NCBI GenBank assembly: GCA_037178975.1
Contig: JASJZH010000002.1
Coordinates: 4,216,001-4,280,000 of the forward strand
Direction of reading: 5' to 3'
DNA: 64,000 bases
From: Oscheius tipulae
Lineage: Eukaryota > Nematoda > Chromadorea > Rhabditida > Rhabditidae
Shown one piece after another: positions 1-12,954 of this stretch. The notes under the pieces were generated by a model. It saw only the letters and a list, made by a program, of their open reading frames with translations, ran no database searches and was not told the DNA's origin. Positions within the stretch are counted from its first letter, which is position 1. Each line of letters starts with the position of its first letter. The position numbers and the translations under genes were made by a program.

Positions 1-861
1 AATTGAGCCCTGAATTGATTTCTTACTGTTAGATCATTAAAAAATCACGTACCCTCCATCTGAAGAGGAGTCGATAAGACGAGAAAAAAGTAGAGGTGCC
101 GACCTCTCGCGAGTATCTAACAGTCATTTTGTGCTCACGAGATCAGACTCCCCGTGAGGATTAGTGTCGGCGACCGGTTGTCCTGAATATCGTTAACTAT
201 CAAAAACGAAGAGAGGTTACGTAACGGGAATGTGAACTGGATACAGCTGTCTTTAAGTTTGTTATGATAACTTGTTTCGTGGCAGGAACAAAGAGCAAAA
301 GACAGAAGCCAAGTGATGACTAAGAGCAAAAAAACCAATCTAGTGGCTGCTGACCACGACCAGCAAGAGAAACAAATACTCTGCGAGATTATTTTCAAGC
401 CTAAACGAATTTGGGCCTCTTCATTAACCGTAATTCATTAATAACAAACATGTGCCTAAAATCGGTTTGTTTCCATAAACAGAAACTCACGTGAACTTTG
501 GCGGAAAATATGATTATGGAAAGAGTTTTTGATACCACAGAGAATGAGCACCGAAATGGAAACGATCACTTTTGGTCCAGAGAGCGAGTACAAGATCTGG
601 TTCTTTTGAGATTTTGATAACTCTTTGGCTTTCACAGTCGTTCGAGACTGTCAGCTTCAGAACTCGACTCATTACGTCCGAAGAAAACACATCTGAATAG
701 GTTGGGGATATTCATAGCTCTTCTTCCAGAACCCTAATGTCTCCACAGACATTTGATGCTTTTTAATGCACCCCGCTCTTCCTCATATTACACATTATTC
801 TGACCCATAATCTCCAAATGTTTCGTGCATAAATGGACTCGAAACTGCCTTTACTCTGAAC
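1..861. other. Intergenic, no supported gene
   Basis: Upstream flank of the bestrophin gene. A minus-strand open frame of 87 residues at 135-398 starts with a hydrophobic stretch, but no flanking exons could be joined to it and it resembles no family I know. I see no RNA gene, no long repeat and no clear core promoter. Confidence 0.4.
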
Positions 862-2933
862 ATGACTGTGCCCTATTCGAGAGAGGTCGCAACCTCTAGC
901 TTTTTCTGCCTTTATCGACTGCTTTTCAAATGGAAGGTATTCTTTTTTCTCTTATCATCCAACACAAAACTTCAAGGGTTCCATCTGGCAACTCGTCTGG
1001 CACGAGTACTTCGTCTGGTTGGCCTTCTACTTGGCTCTGAGTGCTTGTTATCGCTTTGTTATGACAGAATTTCAACGAGAGTGAGTTGATAGGAAGTTTT
1101 TATATCCTGTTCAGAGTCTTCGAAGACATATCAGTGTTTTGTAATACATATTCTACATTCATCCCCATCACCTTCATGCTTGGGTTCTATGTGCAGGCCG
1201 TCTTTGGTCGATGGCAAACAATCTTCAAGAATATTGGCTGGATCGACTCGTGGGTTCGGAGATGATTCTGAAGGTACCATCATTTAGACCAGCCTTGGCT
1301 ATAGCTGCTCACGTGGAAGGGACGACGGAGACTGCGAGAAACATCCGCAGGAACTGTGTCAGGTTTTGGATCTCGATATGAAAAAGAAGAGAAAGGTCAG
1401 GTATCTCTGCCTGGTCCAGGCTCTTGTCTTCCGCGACATTTCTATTCGAGTAAAGAAGCGCTTCCCAACTATGAATCATCTGGTCACGGCCGGATTCATG
1501 ACTGAATCCGAGCTGGAACATTTCAATTCCGTCGCGAGCAAGAATGCCAAGTACTGGGTCCCAGCCCAATGGATCTTTGCTCATCTTCGAGCAGCCAGAC
1601 AAATGGGTCTGATTTCGTCAGACATGGCCTTGGTCAACGTCAATGAAAAGGTATCATTTCAACGAACTGATATAATACTATTCAGATATTTTCCTTCCGA
1701 AATAGTGTGGTCAGCTTGTGTCTGTCTGATTGGGTCTCTGTTCCCCTAGCTTACACTCAAGTATGGTCTTTTCCATTCTCATAAGACAAAAACCCAGGTT
1801 GTTCATTTGGCCGTCCGCTGCTTTTTCGTGTTGGCTCTGATGGGACGACAGTTTCTGAACCCAGTACGAGAGCTTCCTGGTATTCCGACAGCAGATATCT
1901 ACATTCCAATCATGTCCACTCTGCAGTTTTGTTTTATCGTCGGATGGGTCAAAGTGGCCGAGGTCATGCTCAATCCGCTTGGCGAGGATTCCGAGTATCT
2001 TTCTATTTCATAAATATATTAAAATAATTCAGTGACTTTGAAACAAACTGGATCCTTGATCGCAATCTGCAAGTCGGTCTGTGCATGGTGGACGACCAGT
2101 TTGACAAAGTCCCACCTCTGGAGAAGGATGCTTTCTGGGAAAACGTGGAAGCAGAGCCGCTCTACACTCTAGAAACCGCTGTCCTGACTGTCAATCCACA
2201 GATTGGAAGCTGCGTCAATATTGGGTAGGATTAAATGGTTTTCTGACTAACCAAAGTTTAGCCCTACAAACGCTGACAACGTCATGCTTCGACACACTCA
2301 ACACAAACGGTTTTCTTCCATTCTTAGTAGTGGTAGGACCTCTGAACTGTAGTTTTCAAAAAGATTCAGGAAACGAAGAGGTGGTACCGGTCGTAGGCTT
2401 GCAGAGGAGCGAGAGTGCAACCAGTAGACGGGGATCCTTAGCCTCGATGAGCAGAAGATTGAGCGCAATTGTCAAAAATATCAAAAGCAAGGGGAAGGGT
2501 TAGTGACTGCGCACATCAAAGAAACTTCTCATTCAGCCCGATTGGAGCAGCGTCGTTCCACCTGTGCCCCTTCTGTCGAGACAAACTGTACGAGTTATGC
2601 AGAAAGTCAAGAAGCTCCCGGGTCCTCACGTTCCCGAGAAGACAGTCTGGCCTCTTCGGTGCAACAAGAACCATTAACTGTGATCAATTTGAAAAGGAAG
2701 CCTGGTCAGCCACTTCGTATTCGAAAAGTGACCCCGCTGACAGTACAAGAGCTGTCGGAGATTTGTGAGGAAGGTCACGATAATGGTTAGTTTTTAAGCA
2801 TACTTTATCAATGGATAAGTTAGATTCATCGCCACCTCTTCGACCATCAAGAGCCCGAACAGTTTCGACTAGGACTGACTCTGCCGAAGAAGATGCTCGA
2901 GGAGACTTCAAACGTTTTAATTCGTGGCAGTGA
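862..2933 (+). CDS. Bestrophin-family calcium-activated chloride channel
   Basis: Bestrophins are pentameric membrane anion channels opened by cytosolic calcium. The spliced frame begins MTVPYSREVATSSFF, like the family start MTVTY. Later blocks include RISIRVKKRFPT-type sequence (here RDISIRVKKRFPT), YWVPAQW, SVPLAYTQVV and NPLGEDSDDFETNW, matching the family signature NPFGEDDDDFE. The wording is closest to nematode bestrophins. Introns visible at 937-976, 1081-1114, 1250-1287 and 1363-1400 are 34-40 nt, and all have GT-AG ends that keep the frame. The conserved channel core ends near 2250. A polar Ser/Arg/Glu-rich cytoplasmic tail follows and stops at 2931-2933. The start is chosen because the conserved N terminus begins exactly there. 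The transporter gene follows on the same strand about 310 nt downstream. Family assignment is very secure; the tail exons are inferred. Confidence 0.93.
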
Positions 2934-3246
2934 CTAAAGATAAACGTAAAACCCAATGTTGTTTTGGCCAAATGACCCTCTTATCAGCGACGTTGAACTC
3001 TCTTCCACAGCTGGCGCCAAGTGTACCCTCGAAGCAGCTGACGAGTTCAACAATCGACTCATACACATGTTCTGGGTTCAAGCCCTCGTAAACTTTTCTT
3101 TTTAAAATCTCCATCAATTAGCTTTTCTCAGTTCTGGGTTTCAGAATCACCTTGCTTTGTTGTTGATTTGAAAGCAACAATTAGACTCTTATGATTAAAA
3201 GACACAAATACAAATACTTTAGTAGAAACTATCTTGATGAGGCAAA
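2934..3246. other. Spacer between bestrophin and transporter genes
   Basis: AT-rich spacer of about 310 nt between two same-strand genes. A TTTAG acceptor-like site lies about 25 nt before the downstream ATG at 3247. I see no other gene or repeat. Confidence 0.4.
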
Positions 3247-5847
3247 ATGGAAGGACATCCGAAATTCGTTCAGGTTAGCTGTTGTTTGGATTGATTAGAA
3301 CAGTTCCAGAGCGATACGGATCTCCTTCGGTCACCTCAACAGGATCTTCGAGGCAATTTGCTCTACTCTGACCCGGCTATTCCCACCTCTGTAGGTCTAA
3401 AATCTATTCTCACAACTGTTTACAGAACATTAGCGAACTGAGTCAGTTTCTGCCGTCTCAAGATCTGAAAGAGGCCTCGAGTGACCATCTACAGAGCCAG
3501 TTGCCTTCTTCTGAACGTGTCAATGTCAAAGCGTATGAAATCGGAAGAGCTAATAAGTTCGAATTAGAGGGAAGAACACGAGTCTTCGAAGTGCCATGGA
3601 GATCCGGAATCAACACTATCAGAAGCAGAAACAATACGCGGAACAGGCCAAGAATGCTCGTCACATTACCGGAATCGACTTTGAAGGTATCTCATACTCG
3701 TTATATCTGCAGGTGTTCAGGTATTTTGAAGCTGATTGGGGGCTGTAATCGATGGCAAGTGTTGATCTATCTTTTCATCTCAGCTCAGCAAGTTCCTCAC
3801 GCCATGTTCAATCTCAGTGTCATCTACATGATGTGAGTCACTACTTTTGTACTTTTCAATGTTCTAACAGGTATCAACCTGATCACTGGTGTAAGATACC
3901 CTTCTTCAATGAACAAGCCTTCAAGACTTCCAAGACAAACTACACTTGGGATCAGGTCCTTGAGACCAGAATAGCCTTTCCTACTGTAAGTTATTCTTGT
4001 TTTCCAAACGTTTCTTTCAGAAAACTAACAAGCAAAGAGGTAAAGAATGGCATTCGCAGTGTGACTACTATGAGCGAGACTATGTTCACATCAAAAATCT
4101 GCCTTGGGAACAGGTCCAGAACTTGTCGACTGATGTTTCGGTGAAAAGCTGTACGGAATGGGAGTACGACCAATCGGTATGTGCTTGCGGTTAGGAAACT
4201 ATGGTTACACTCAGGTAATGAAGAAGACCGTGGTCACCGAATGGAACAGAGTCTGTGACAACAACTGGAGCAGAGCCCATGTTCATTTGAGCTATTCGCT
4301 CGGCTATCTGGTTGGTTGCTACATGGGAGGCATGGTCAGTGACAGGTATCGCTTTCTCAATTGAAAAATCACCAGTCTCTCAGCTACGGTAGGAAAACTG
4401 CCATCTACGGCTTCAGTATCCTCTCGGCTATCTTTGGATTTTTGCTCATTTACTCCAAGGAGTTTGAAATCTTCCTCGTGATTCGTTTTCTACTAGCAGC
4501 GTCCAATGAGGCTGCTGATCTGGCAGCCTATGTTCTTTGCATGGAAGTTACAGGTTAGCTCATTGAAAAAGCATATAAATTTTCTTGCAGGAGTAAGATA
4601 CCGATCCATCGTTGGAAGTCTCCTCCAGGCTCCTTGGGCGCTGGGCTATGCCCTTCTTGCCTTTGTGGCCTATTTGACCAAGTCTTGGGACACGATTCAA
4701 ATGGTCACAGTCATCATGCATGTACTCTCTATCGGTCTTCTTCACATGCTACCCGAATCACCGAGGTTGCTGACTTTTTTCCTTGTATGATCAAAAATTA
4801 GATGGCTGATCATGATGGACAGGGCTGCGGACGCCGAGCCAATTATCAGAAAAGCATGTCAGATGAACAGGAAAACTCTTCCTTCCGATCTGGGTCTGGT
4901 TCGTCACGCTGAAAAACAGAAACTCTTGAAGAATGGGGGGACCCCTTCCTTTTTCCATCTCTTCCGTACTCATGAGCTTCGTCTACGCTACGGAACACTT
5001 TTGGTCATTTGGGTAGAGCCTACAATTTTCTGAGAAGAAGAAACTTCCAGACAGCTACGGCTCTGGTCTACTATGGCCTAGTCATCGCTCTTTCGGATCA
5101 ATCTTCTCCTGGCAGATCCGTCTTCGATGGAAACTTCTTTCTGAACAATGCGATAGCTGGAGCCATTGAACTGCCGACTCTGATTGCATGTGTCTTCTTA
5201 CTCAACTTTGGGAGGAAACGGTAGAGTTTTAAATATGATCTCAACATGTTTTAGGTCCCAAATGATCACTTTGATCGGAGCAGGAATCTTGATTCTTATC
5301 GCAATGTGGGCTACAAGTCATCATCGATCCACTGTAATTATTTCAAATCGTGAAAAATGAGATCTTTCAGCTAGCCCTAGTGTTCATGCTCATGGGCAAA
5401 GCCTGTATCCAAGGAGCCTTCAACATTCTCTACATTTTCACATCGGAACTCTCACCCACTGTGGTGAGGAATCGAGCAGTTGGAGTCTCCTCAATGGTAC
5501 GGAATCTTTGCAAAACGAACAAACTTCCTAGATGGCTCGAATGGGAGCTGGAGCCTCTGGATACATAGCAATTCTCAGCGATGTGACCCTAGCCATCGTC
5601 CCTATGCTCATCTTTGCTGTCTTTTCTCTTTGCGCCGGAGTTCTGGTCATATTTCTTCCCGAGACCCAAGATCTTCCCCTCCCAGACACTATTTGGGCGA
5701 GTACATAATGTTAAAAGAAATATCATCCTTCAGGACGCGATTCTGATGAAGACAAGGCAAGAGCCCTGTGCAGTGAACACGATGGACAATGAGAACGATG
5801 AAGTCTACAGACCGACTCCGAAAGACAGTGAAGAGACTGCTCTTTGA
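3247..5847 (+). CDS. SLC22-type organic cation transporter (MFS)
   Basis: A 12-helix major-facilitator carrier of the organic cation/anion transporter family, expected in the plasma membrane. After a polar N-terminal region of about 100 residues comes [13 protein letters not shown], like the FQ/RWQ start of helix 1 in this family. A long extracellular loop with cysteines ends at [11 protein letters not shown], close to the family's V(V/T)EWDLVC. Then come SDSYGRK (the MFS D-x-x-GR loop), [18 protein letters not shown] and [19 protein letters not shown], the last being the hallmark before helix 11. The stop is at 5845-5847. Introns are short; the one after DFEG is 34 nt. The first exons (3247-3273 and after 3304) are joined by a 30-nt intron, and an unusual acceptor is needed near 3550. 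If that is wrong, translation could begin at the ATG at 3596. It converges on the next minus-strand gene, with stops 55 nt apart. Confidence 0.92.
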
Positions 5848-5901
5848 CACAGAACAAGGGTACGCACAGAATCTTTACGGGTACAATAAAATATCCTGAG
5901 T

Positions 5902-7440
5902 TCACTGCTTGTTGTCCCGTGAGGGGGCCAACGCCCGTCGATTTGACATGAACGCACTCTTTGTCTGATAGACGCGATTCAAAAGACGCCACTTCGACTC
6001 CTCCTAAACTTTTTGCTTTATGAGAATAGCGAAAATAAACCTTGACAGTCGAGTGTCTTGGAGACGTAGAGTCAAAGGAGCTCATTGAGGATGAGGAAGA
6101 GGGGTATTGGGCTCTGGTTCTATAGGAAGTGGAGGGCGGAACCAGACTGTGTCTCGGCGAGAGTTTCATCTTCTGATCCAGATACTCTCGCTGCACCAAC
6201 TCGCGGTCTTGTTGCTGAAAGTCACTCTGGTTATGAATACAAGAATCCTACCCTTTCTTGTCGCCAGAAGTACTGAATGAAGATCCGTTTTTTGAAGTTG
6301 TTACTGACTTCACCTTCTGAAAGCACTAATTGGGAAAGAAGAGATAAGAAACAAACGTTCTGTGACAGGACTGATAACAGAGACGATACGGTGGAAGCCG
6401 TGACAAGTCCTCCAGCAGCTGAAGAAGCGCGAGACTCGGAAAACCTAAAGCGGGCTTGAATCTGTTAATAGCAAGATCGAACCTGACTCAACGCGACCTT
6501 GGTCAAGCCTCCTCCTCTCTCCTTCGTCCTGTACGCTCCTCGCATTTCTCCTCTACATTGCAGGAGAGTCACCTGATTCTAATTGTATCGTTCTATGTTT
6601 TGAAACAGACCTGATGGAAGGTAGTCAAGTTCTCGGAAGAATAGAAACGAGTCGTGTTGCTCGTCTGCTTCCACCACTGCTGGTCCTTCAAGATATCTAC
6701 CTCACTGACCTCGTCCCCGTCACAGATGAAACAGTAGTTGTCTACTACCAGAGAAGGGGGTGTCTGAAACTTCATATTGAAAAATATCCAACAGTTGTAC
6801 ACCTTGCTAATGTACTTGACGGGACAATGAATGATATTGTTGAGAGTCGAGGCAGGATCGAGAGGCATTTCTCCGACAGAAAACACGGGAATAGGTTCAT
6901 CCTCATGACCATAATGTAGCAGTACTTCCTCCTCGGTTGCATCTGAAACTTTCTTGCTGGAAACTCTAGAACAGTCGAAGCAAGCACTAGCTACTAGTCT
7001 ACAATAAACAGACCCTCTTCTTCACAGTCCTCTATGAAGATTTCCAAGTAAGCTGAAACCGAAGGCGGTTAATAGCCAAAGCCAAACAGCTCCAAGTTAG
7101 ACAAGGGTTTAAAAACTAACGTTTTCTGACAGGAAGAGCGTTGACTTGGACAGGGAAGTCAATCGTAGAGTCCTCGGATTCGTCTCTGGAACATGTAAAA
7201 CTGGGAAATATTGAGTTCATTCATATTTTAGTTGCTTGCTTGAAATTTACAGTTTCGACAATTCTCACTCTCCAGTTTTATCAGTTTACCAGATCCTTAA
7301 AACCTCGAGTTACCTGTCAATGTTGGGAATGCGCTGAAGACGTCCCCTCTGAACAGAAAACAGTCCGGAATCATCGACAATAACCGCAAAAGTACAGCTG
7401 TCATCCTCGACAAACCTTCAAAATGAGAATGCTTTTTGCA
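5902..7440 (-). CDS. Unrecognised nuclear-type protein, paralogue of its upstream neighbour (copy 1)
   Basis: Reading right to left, exons join across 37-60 nt GT-AG introns. An acidic N-terminal region (FVEDDSCTFAVIVDDSG, then RDESEDSTIDFP) is followed by a conserved block: DNYCFICDGDEV, DILKDQQWW and FYSSENLTTFHQV. A second block follows: RVSRFFSCWRTCHGFHRIV, then NNFKKRIFIQYFWRQ. The tail is Ser/Arg-rich and ends with the stop at 5902-5904. The neighbouring gene at 7732-10693 carries the same two blocks in the same order, so the two are paralogues. I know no family name for this block. No signal peptide or membrane helix is apparent; charge and Ser/Pro content suggest an intracellular, perhaps nuclear, protein. 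The first exon was not found, and coding support begins near 7440. The pyrimidine-rich minus-strand sequence at 7441-7720 is a possible intercistronic spacer. Confidence 0.7.
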
Positions 7441-7731
7441 AGCTATAGAGAGGAGGAGAGGATGCCCATTCGAGAAGAAGCCAGTCAGAGAAGAAACCCT
7501 TCATTAACACTGGAAAGATAAAGGTATCACGTAGGGAAAGAAGCAATTGTTTGGACAGAAAAGACAGAAAATGCACTGGGGGAAAAAGAAAAGAATAGAA
7601 ATTTGTAGGAGAGAAGAAGACCTGAGAATGCTTTTCCAAATTGACAAATTGGACAGATAGAATGTTTGGTAGCTGACCCGTAGCGATAGATATAAGTTAA
7701 TGAAAAAGAGGATCAAAAGAACACGACAGTT

Positions 7732-10693
7732 TCACATCTTGTTGAACCTCTTGCGAGCATTCGGATCCGTCACGAAGCGAAGAAGACGCTGTCGTCGGGG
7801 ATCGAACTCTTTCTGGACCCGCGCCTTCTCGACCGCCTTGGCATTTCGCCAAAGATATTGGACGAACAGACGCTTCTTGAAGTCGGGATTCACGTGACGG
7901 TCGTCGTTTGAAACCTGTACTTTGAGTAAGAAAAATGAAAATAAGGGCAACAGAACCTTATCGATCATTGTGACTATCCGATGGAAAGATGTACAGGTCT
8001 TCCAGAACGAGTAGAAGCGGATCACCTGAAAGAGAGACACATAAGCTTCACGACATTGGTGGCTGGCCTATTTGCTCGAAGATTCACTTTTCTCAAGAGG
8101 TTGAACTCTAAGGGGCCGTGACATTCAAAGGAGCTTTAATCATAAGTACGGAAGACTAATATTGAACGAATAGTCTGGAGTACATTCGAGGTTGAAACCG
8201 TGGACTGTAACATTTGTTCTAAGTCTGTTTCCGTTGTCTCATGCTATGTGGTACATCTGTGCCTGTCCTGGGATCAGGAGCTTGACATAAGCTTCCGATT
8301 TCTGGTGTCATCTCTGGTTTATTAATAAACTACTGGATCTGTTTAGAAATTGCGAATCATAGAGTTACTTCCAAAGTTACGACATGTCACTCCAACTTAT
8401 GTGAAAAAAGAACAAAAGAAGACTGACCTTGTACACATGACACAGCGGAACCTTATTATTATTCGCAGGAGTTCTCGAGCTAGTTCCACTCACAGATGAC
8501 CGTGGTGTGGTCGAAGCCGACGATGGCATTTGGACCTGTGTCTATATCCTTTTATGAGTTCCAAAAGAGTGGAAACCTGTATGGTCCCTGAGACCAACTT
8601 AGCTGCTATCACTTTCCCCTTAGCTGTTATGCAGTTGACGCGATGGAACTGTCTCAAGTCTTCCGAGTAGAAGTACTTCGTGGGTCGGGAAGTATGTCTC
8701 CACCACTGGTCATCGCCGAGAATGTCACCCATTTTGACACGTTCTCCATCTACCACGAAACAGTAATTATCCTAGGGATCATATTAGTTTCAGTGTGCTA
8801 AAGATTAAAACCTCGACCATGATTGGTGGAATGGCCGCGGTCAACATGGCAGCAGGTGCTGACATCAGATTGGCTAGAGCCGCTTCAGTCTGTACTGTGT
8901 CGTGATGAACCGAATGGACAGGCATGTCTTGGTGGAAGATTACCTAAAATAACTGTTATGATGGTACGAGACACAATACTCACAGGTTCTTCAGCGCTGA
9001 GAAGAGTCTCGGCTGTCAGGCCAGAGTCGACCAGCTCGAATGCTCCGAGATCTAGATCAAAGCCACTTGGACCTTCATCCTCTGACGAGGATTCTGCTAC
9101 CATTGGACTGAAACGGGTTTTGTTCCTAATTTGAGCCAGCAAGGACAACCACAATCACAAGTGCCATAGAGAAAAGTGTTGAAATTAGGAGTGCAGCAAA
9201 AGACAACCTCAACCACAAAGAAAGACAAAAAGAAAAGTGCCACATCGCAGAAAAGAAGAGAAAGAAAAGCACCAAAAATAACTGAAAATAACCTCGGTGG
9301 AACGGGCTGCTCTGTCGGTTCTTCCGACTCCTCGATGACCAGGGGCATCCTTGTCTCGAGGAAAATGAACTCGGTCGCCGGAGCCAGTGGGCCGGGACGA
9401 TGGAAGACAGCTGCTTGACCATGGACGGTCGGCTGCTCCAGAACCAATGAACTGGCTACTGGCGTGGTGTCGGCAAAACAGCGACAAGGCGGATTCGAAG
9501 TGACTGGCAGACTGGGAAATGGAGGTGACGGTACTGGAGACTCGTGTTCCGAGACCGGAGATCCTAATTTAGGAGAAGGAGTCTGAGGTAGAGACGGCAG
9601 AGGAGACGGCAGTTGTGGAGATGGAGACAGTTCAATGACTGTCTGCGGAGAAGGAGCTCCTGGCGGTGACGGAATGGGAGACACTCTCAAACCCCATGCT
9701 ATTATCATCCCTTCTCGAAAACAAAAGAAACTAAGAAGTGAAAGTGAGAAAACTATTAGTCACTGCAATCTCAAACCTTCCTAGAGTAAAACTCACCTTT
9801 CGTAAGGCTTCTCATACTCTTCGAGCATCCGAATGTACGAATCCCAGTCTTCCATACAGGCCAACCCGACAGGCTGAAATTGTGGTTAGGGGCTCTCGGA
9901 ACCTCTCATTCTGTTCGATAGAGCTAGAGCGACATGCAGAAGCAGGAAAAAGCTTACATTCCGAGGGCTAACAAGCACTATAGAGGGAGATTCGGCATTC
10001 GTTTCGGTCGTCGAATCACTTGAAGAAGGAGCTCGTCTCACGGCATCGAACAGGGTCGGGAGATCGTCTTTGACCAGCTTCATGACAGTCGATCTTGGCG
10101 AAATGTTGAGCCAGTTGACGTGTTCAAGAGGGTCGTTCTGCTTAGCCAGTCGCTCTCTCTTTTTTCGTTTCAGGAGCGGCTCCGGAGCTTCTTCTTTGGT
10201 AGGTGTTCCCGCATTGAGATAGCTCGTCCGTCTCTCGAAAATGGGAAAGAGAGAACTCCGAAAAGAAGAACTGAGAGACTGTCGACCTGAAGAGGTAGGT
10301 GGTGGGGAGGGACTTTCCTAAAAGCAGGCTAGAAACACCACACGAAGCAGGGAAAGAGGCACCTTGAAAGCAAGTCGAGGGACATGCACAGTAGCACCGG
10401 TCTCATTGACTACCGGAATGCTCAGCGGAGGCGGCGAGGTCGGCTTTGGAGCCAGTGGAGCCCCACGAGGCGACTGAAACCGCACCGCGTCCTCGTAAGC
10501 ATCGATTATGTCACAAAGAGCAGCCAGATTGGATAGCATGAAAGGTTCTGGGATGCAGAAGCAGGTCAGAAGCGGATGCAACAGAGGGTTATGCTCCAAG
10601 CCTTCATGCGCCCGGTTCTCTCGGGCTGATTGTGAGCTCACAGAGTTTGAATGAGAAGGAGGCCATGGTGGGTCTGGAGGACAGGAGTTCAGT
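7732..10693 (-). CDS. Unrecognised Pro/Ser-rich protein, paralogue of its downstream neighbour (copy 2)
   Basis: Exons read from about 10693 down to the stop at 7732-7734. An N-terminal part contains LEHVNWLNISPRSTVMKLV and CMEDWDSYIRMLEEYEKPY. A proline-rich stretch (repeated PSP, PSPQL) covers about 9300-9700. An acidic SSSEDEGPSGFDLDLG follows, then the conserved block shared with the gene at 5902-7440: DNYCFVVDGERVKMG, DILGDDQWWRHTS, FYSEDLRQFHRV. The second shared block is VIRFYSFWKTCTSFHRIV, then NPDFKKRLFVQYLWRN. Function is unknown. The 5' end is unresolved: the frame can be spliced back into the potassium channel gene through a 39-nt intron near 10738, so this could be a downstream cistron, a separate gene or an extended channel tail. 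The paralogue has no channel in front of it, which favours a separate gene. Confidence 0.65.
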
Positions 10694-10737
10694 CGCCGAG
10701 AGTTTCGCGCCTCTCTCGCTGAAACATTGTTAGTAAA

Positions 10738-12954
10738 CTAAAAAAGGAGAGACATACCAATTTCACTGTAGTCTGGACTCGGTAGTGGGAAGTCAAAGGC
10801 GAAAGAGGTGACAGATGGATCGGGAGAGCGGAAGTCATCCCAGTAAGCTTGTCTGATATGGACAGAAGGCTCCGTGGACAGAGAACAGTGTTCGGAAAGG
10901 GACGGACCCGACTCGTCCCAAGAACCGCCGCGACCGCCCAGTCGCAGATGCATTCTGAATCTTGAAATCAGGAAAAAGAAAAACATACAATGATCTAGCG
11001 GATGCTGAAGAATTGGAATAGATACTCGGCAGTCGGAAACTTCGTATTGAAAGAACATTTGGAGAAGGCACGTTTTCAACAAGAGGATACGCATAGCTGA
11101 GTCGACCGGTCATGACGGAATCGTCGATGAGCCATTCTGAGGGACTGGGACTTTTGACGGGATCTGGCTGCCACGGCGGCTCTTCGACCACCACAGGCTC
11201 CGGAATCATGTTCTGCATTTCCTGCATGTAGAGCTGAAGGATCTCCTCTCCGTGTCCCATGGCCAGTCGTCTTTCGATCATTCTCTTTCGTTTCAACAGC
11301 TGCAGGAGGTCTGTGCCTCGGAACTGGAAGAAAAGTATTGAATTGGACCAAAGCAGAATAAAGACCTTTCGACCGAAGTAGTGGATTTTCTGGATGTACT
11401 GGATACCGACGAGATCGATACACATTGTGGTTACGGCTAGACCGACTCCGAGGTATATCAACATGAGAACAATGTAGCTGAACCAAGTTCTTAGTTTTCT
11501 TATACGTTTGAGAAGGTTTCAGCCTCAAACAGTCACAAAACAGTTAAAACAATTAAAAGTATGTGTAATAGGACTCACTCGTGGTTTTCAGGCACGATAT
11601 CTCCAAAACCAATGGTCGTCAAAGAGATGAATGCTATATATTCGATTGAACAATGAATAATATTTTCTCACAGTAGTAGAAGGCATCCATGTAGCTCCAA
11701 CCCTCCAGAAATGAGAACAACACTCCTCCAAATGCGATGTACAGCTGAACCCTCGTTAGTTTAAAACAAAAATCAGGTCTACCAGAAGGATAGTAAAAAC
11801 CATGAGTACGGGAACTTCGCTCTTGTCGAGGTCTTCCAATGCTGTAGGCTTGTCACTGTCCATGGACTGCATCTCACAATCGTCCAGATTCCCTTTTCCC
11901 AGTCGAAACCGTCTCCATCTTGCCCGAGACTGCCTTTTCAACTTTTTCATCCTCTTGTACAACCAGATCGTGCATTCGGAAAGGAATTTACCCAAGTCTG
12001 AACTTGCTTTCTTTTCGATAACTTGAAGTCTTACCTCCGATGGTGATGATAGTCAAGGGTGCGCCAATAAGAGCAAAAAGAACACAAGCTATCCGACCAG
12101 TAGCAGTTGCTGGCACGATGTTACCGTAGCCGATAGTAGCCATGGTCGTGGCCGCAAAGAACAGGGCACTACTGGTCGTCCACATTTTCTCTCCCTTCTC
12201 TCGACTTCGGCTGTTTCTGCATGAGAGATTGAAGAGGATTGTTTGGGAAGGCTACCTGTGACGTTTGGTTCGTTCGCCGTCTTCTTTTTCATCGGAATGC
12301 TCGTATCTCAAAGCTACCTTGACGTCTGGATATCTGGAAAGATAAATTGTTAACTGATAGCCTTATTGACGACTGTAGTAGATAAAACTATCTAGCGAAT
12401 TTGCCGTACTCATTTTCCCCTTTCTCTGTTTGCAAGTTGCCTGCTAGAGTTGTTCACTCCGTGGTTCTTTGTAGTTAGCATTCTATCTCCAACTCTTTCC
12501 TCTGTTGTCTTTCGAGGAAAAATGTAAGCTACTTGTACCGAGAAATGACCGACCTGACGTATTGTTCCTTATAGGCCTTGTAAATGTTGTCATTGAAACG
12601 GTAGAGTTCGTGTTCTACGGATTCTCTCCAATCCCTCATCGACCCATGATGTCCTTCCTTCATCAGCCCAATCAACCTGCTTCTTAACAGTCCAATCTTC
12701 TCCTTGCCTTGTAGTTTTAACTGAAAATGTAATGAGCACAGATGCTAAAGTGAACAAACAGAGTCTTCGTTGGGCGACTCGACCTTGTAGAACAGCCATG
12801 CTCCGGCAGAAGCCCAGAGACAGACGGCCAGCACAAGACCGACATGGGGAAGAAGAAGCTTGATGAACTTTTTGACCTTTTGAAGGGCGGTGACCGGCTC
12901 CTCGCTGACTGTCGTCTCAAGTAGGCCTTCGATTTCTTTGAACTGCTCCTCCAT
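10738..12954 (-). CDS. Two-pore-domain potassium channel (TWK/K2P family)
   Basis: K2P channels carry leak potassium current; each subunit has four membrane helices and two pore loops. The start at 12954 opens a short cytoplasmic segment, then helix 1 (HVGLVLAVCLWASAGAWLFY). A long extracellular loop leads to pore 1 with filter TIGYG near 12135. After two more helices, pore 2 has filter TIGFG with LTTIGFGDIVPENHDY. The loop between the pores is long and basic (RMKKLKRQSRARWRRFR). The tail is long and Ser/Pro-rich, with VVVEEPPWQPDPVKSPSPSEW. Most introns are 35-60 nt; one in the first extracellular loop, before YPDVKVALRYE, is about 190 nt. Family assignment is secure. The C terminus is not: without the last splice the frame stops at 10738, while with it the frame runs on into the next gene. 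The many-membered TWK group is typical of nematodes. Confidence 0.92.

Noticed and set aside
135-398. Minus-strand frame with a hydrophobic N-terminal part
   Set aside because: A single short frame without joined exons or homology; it may be chance.
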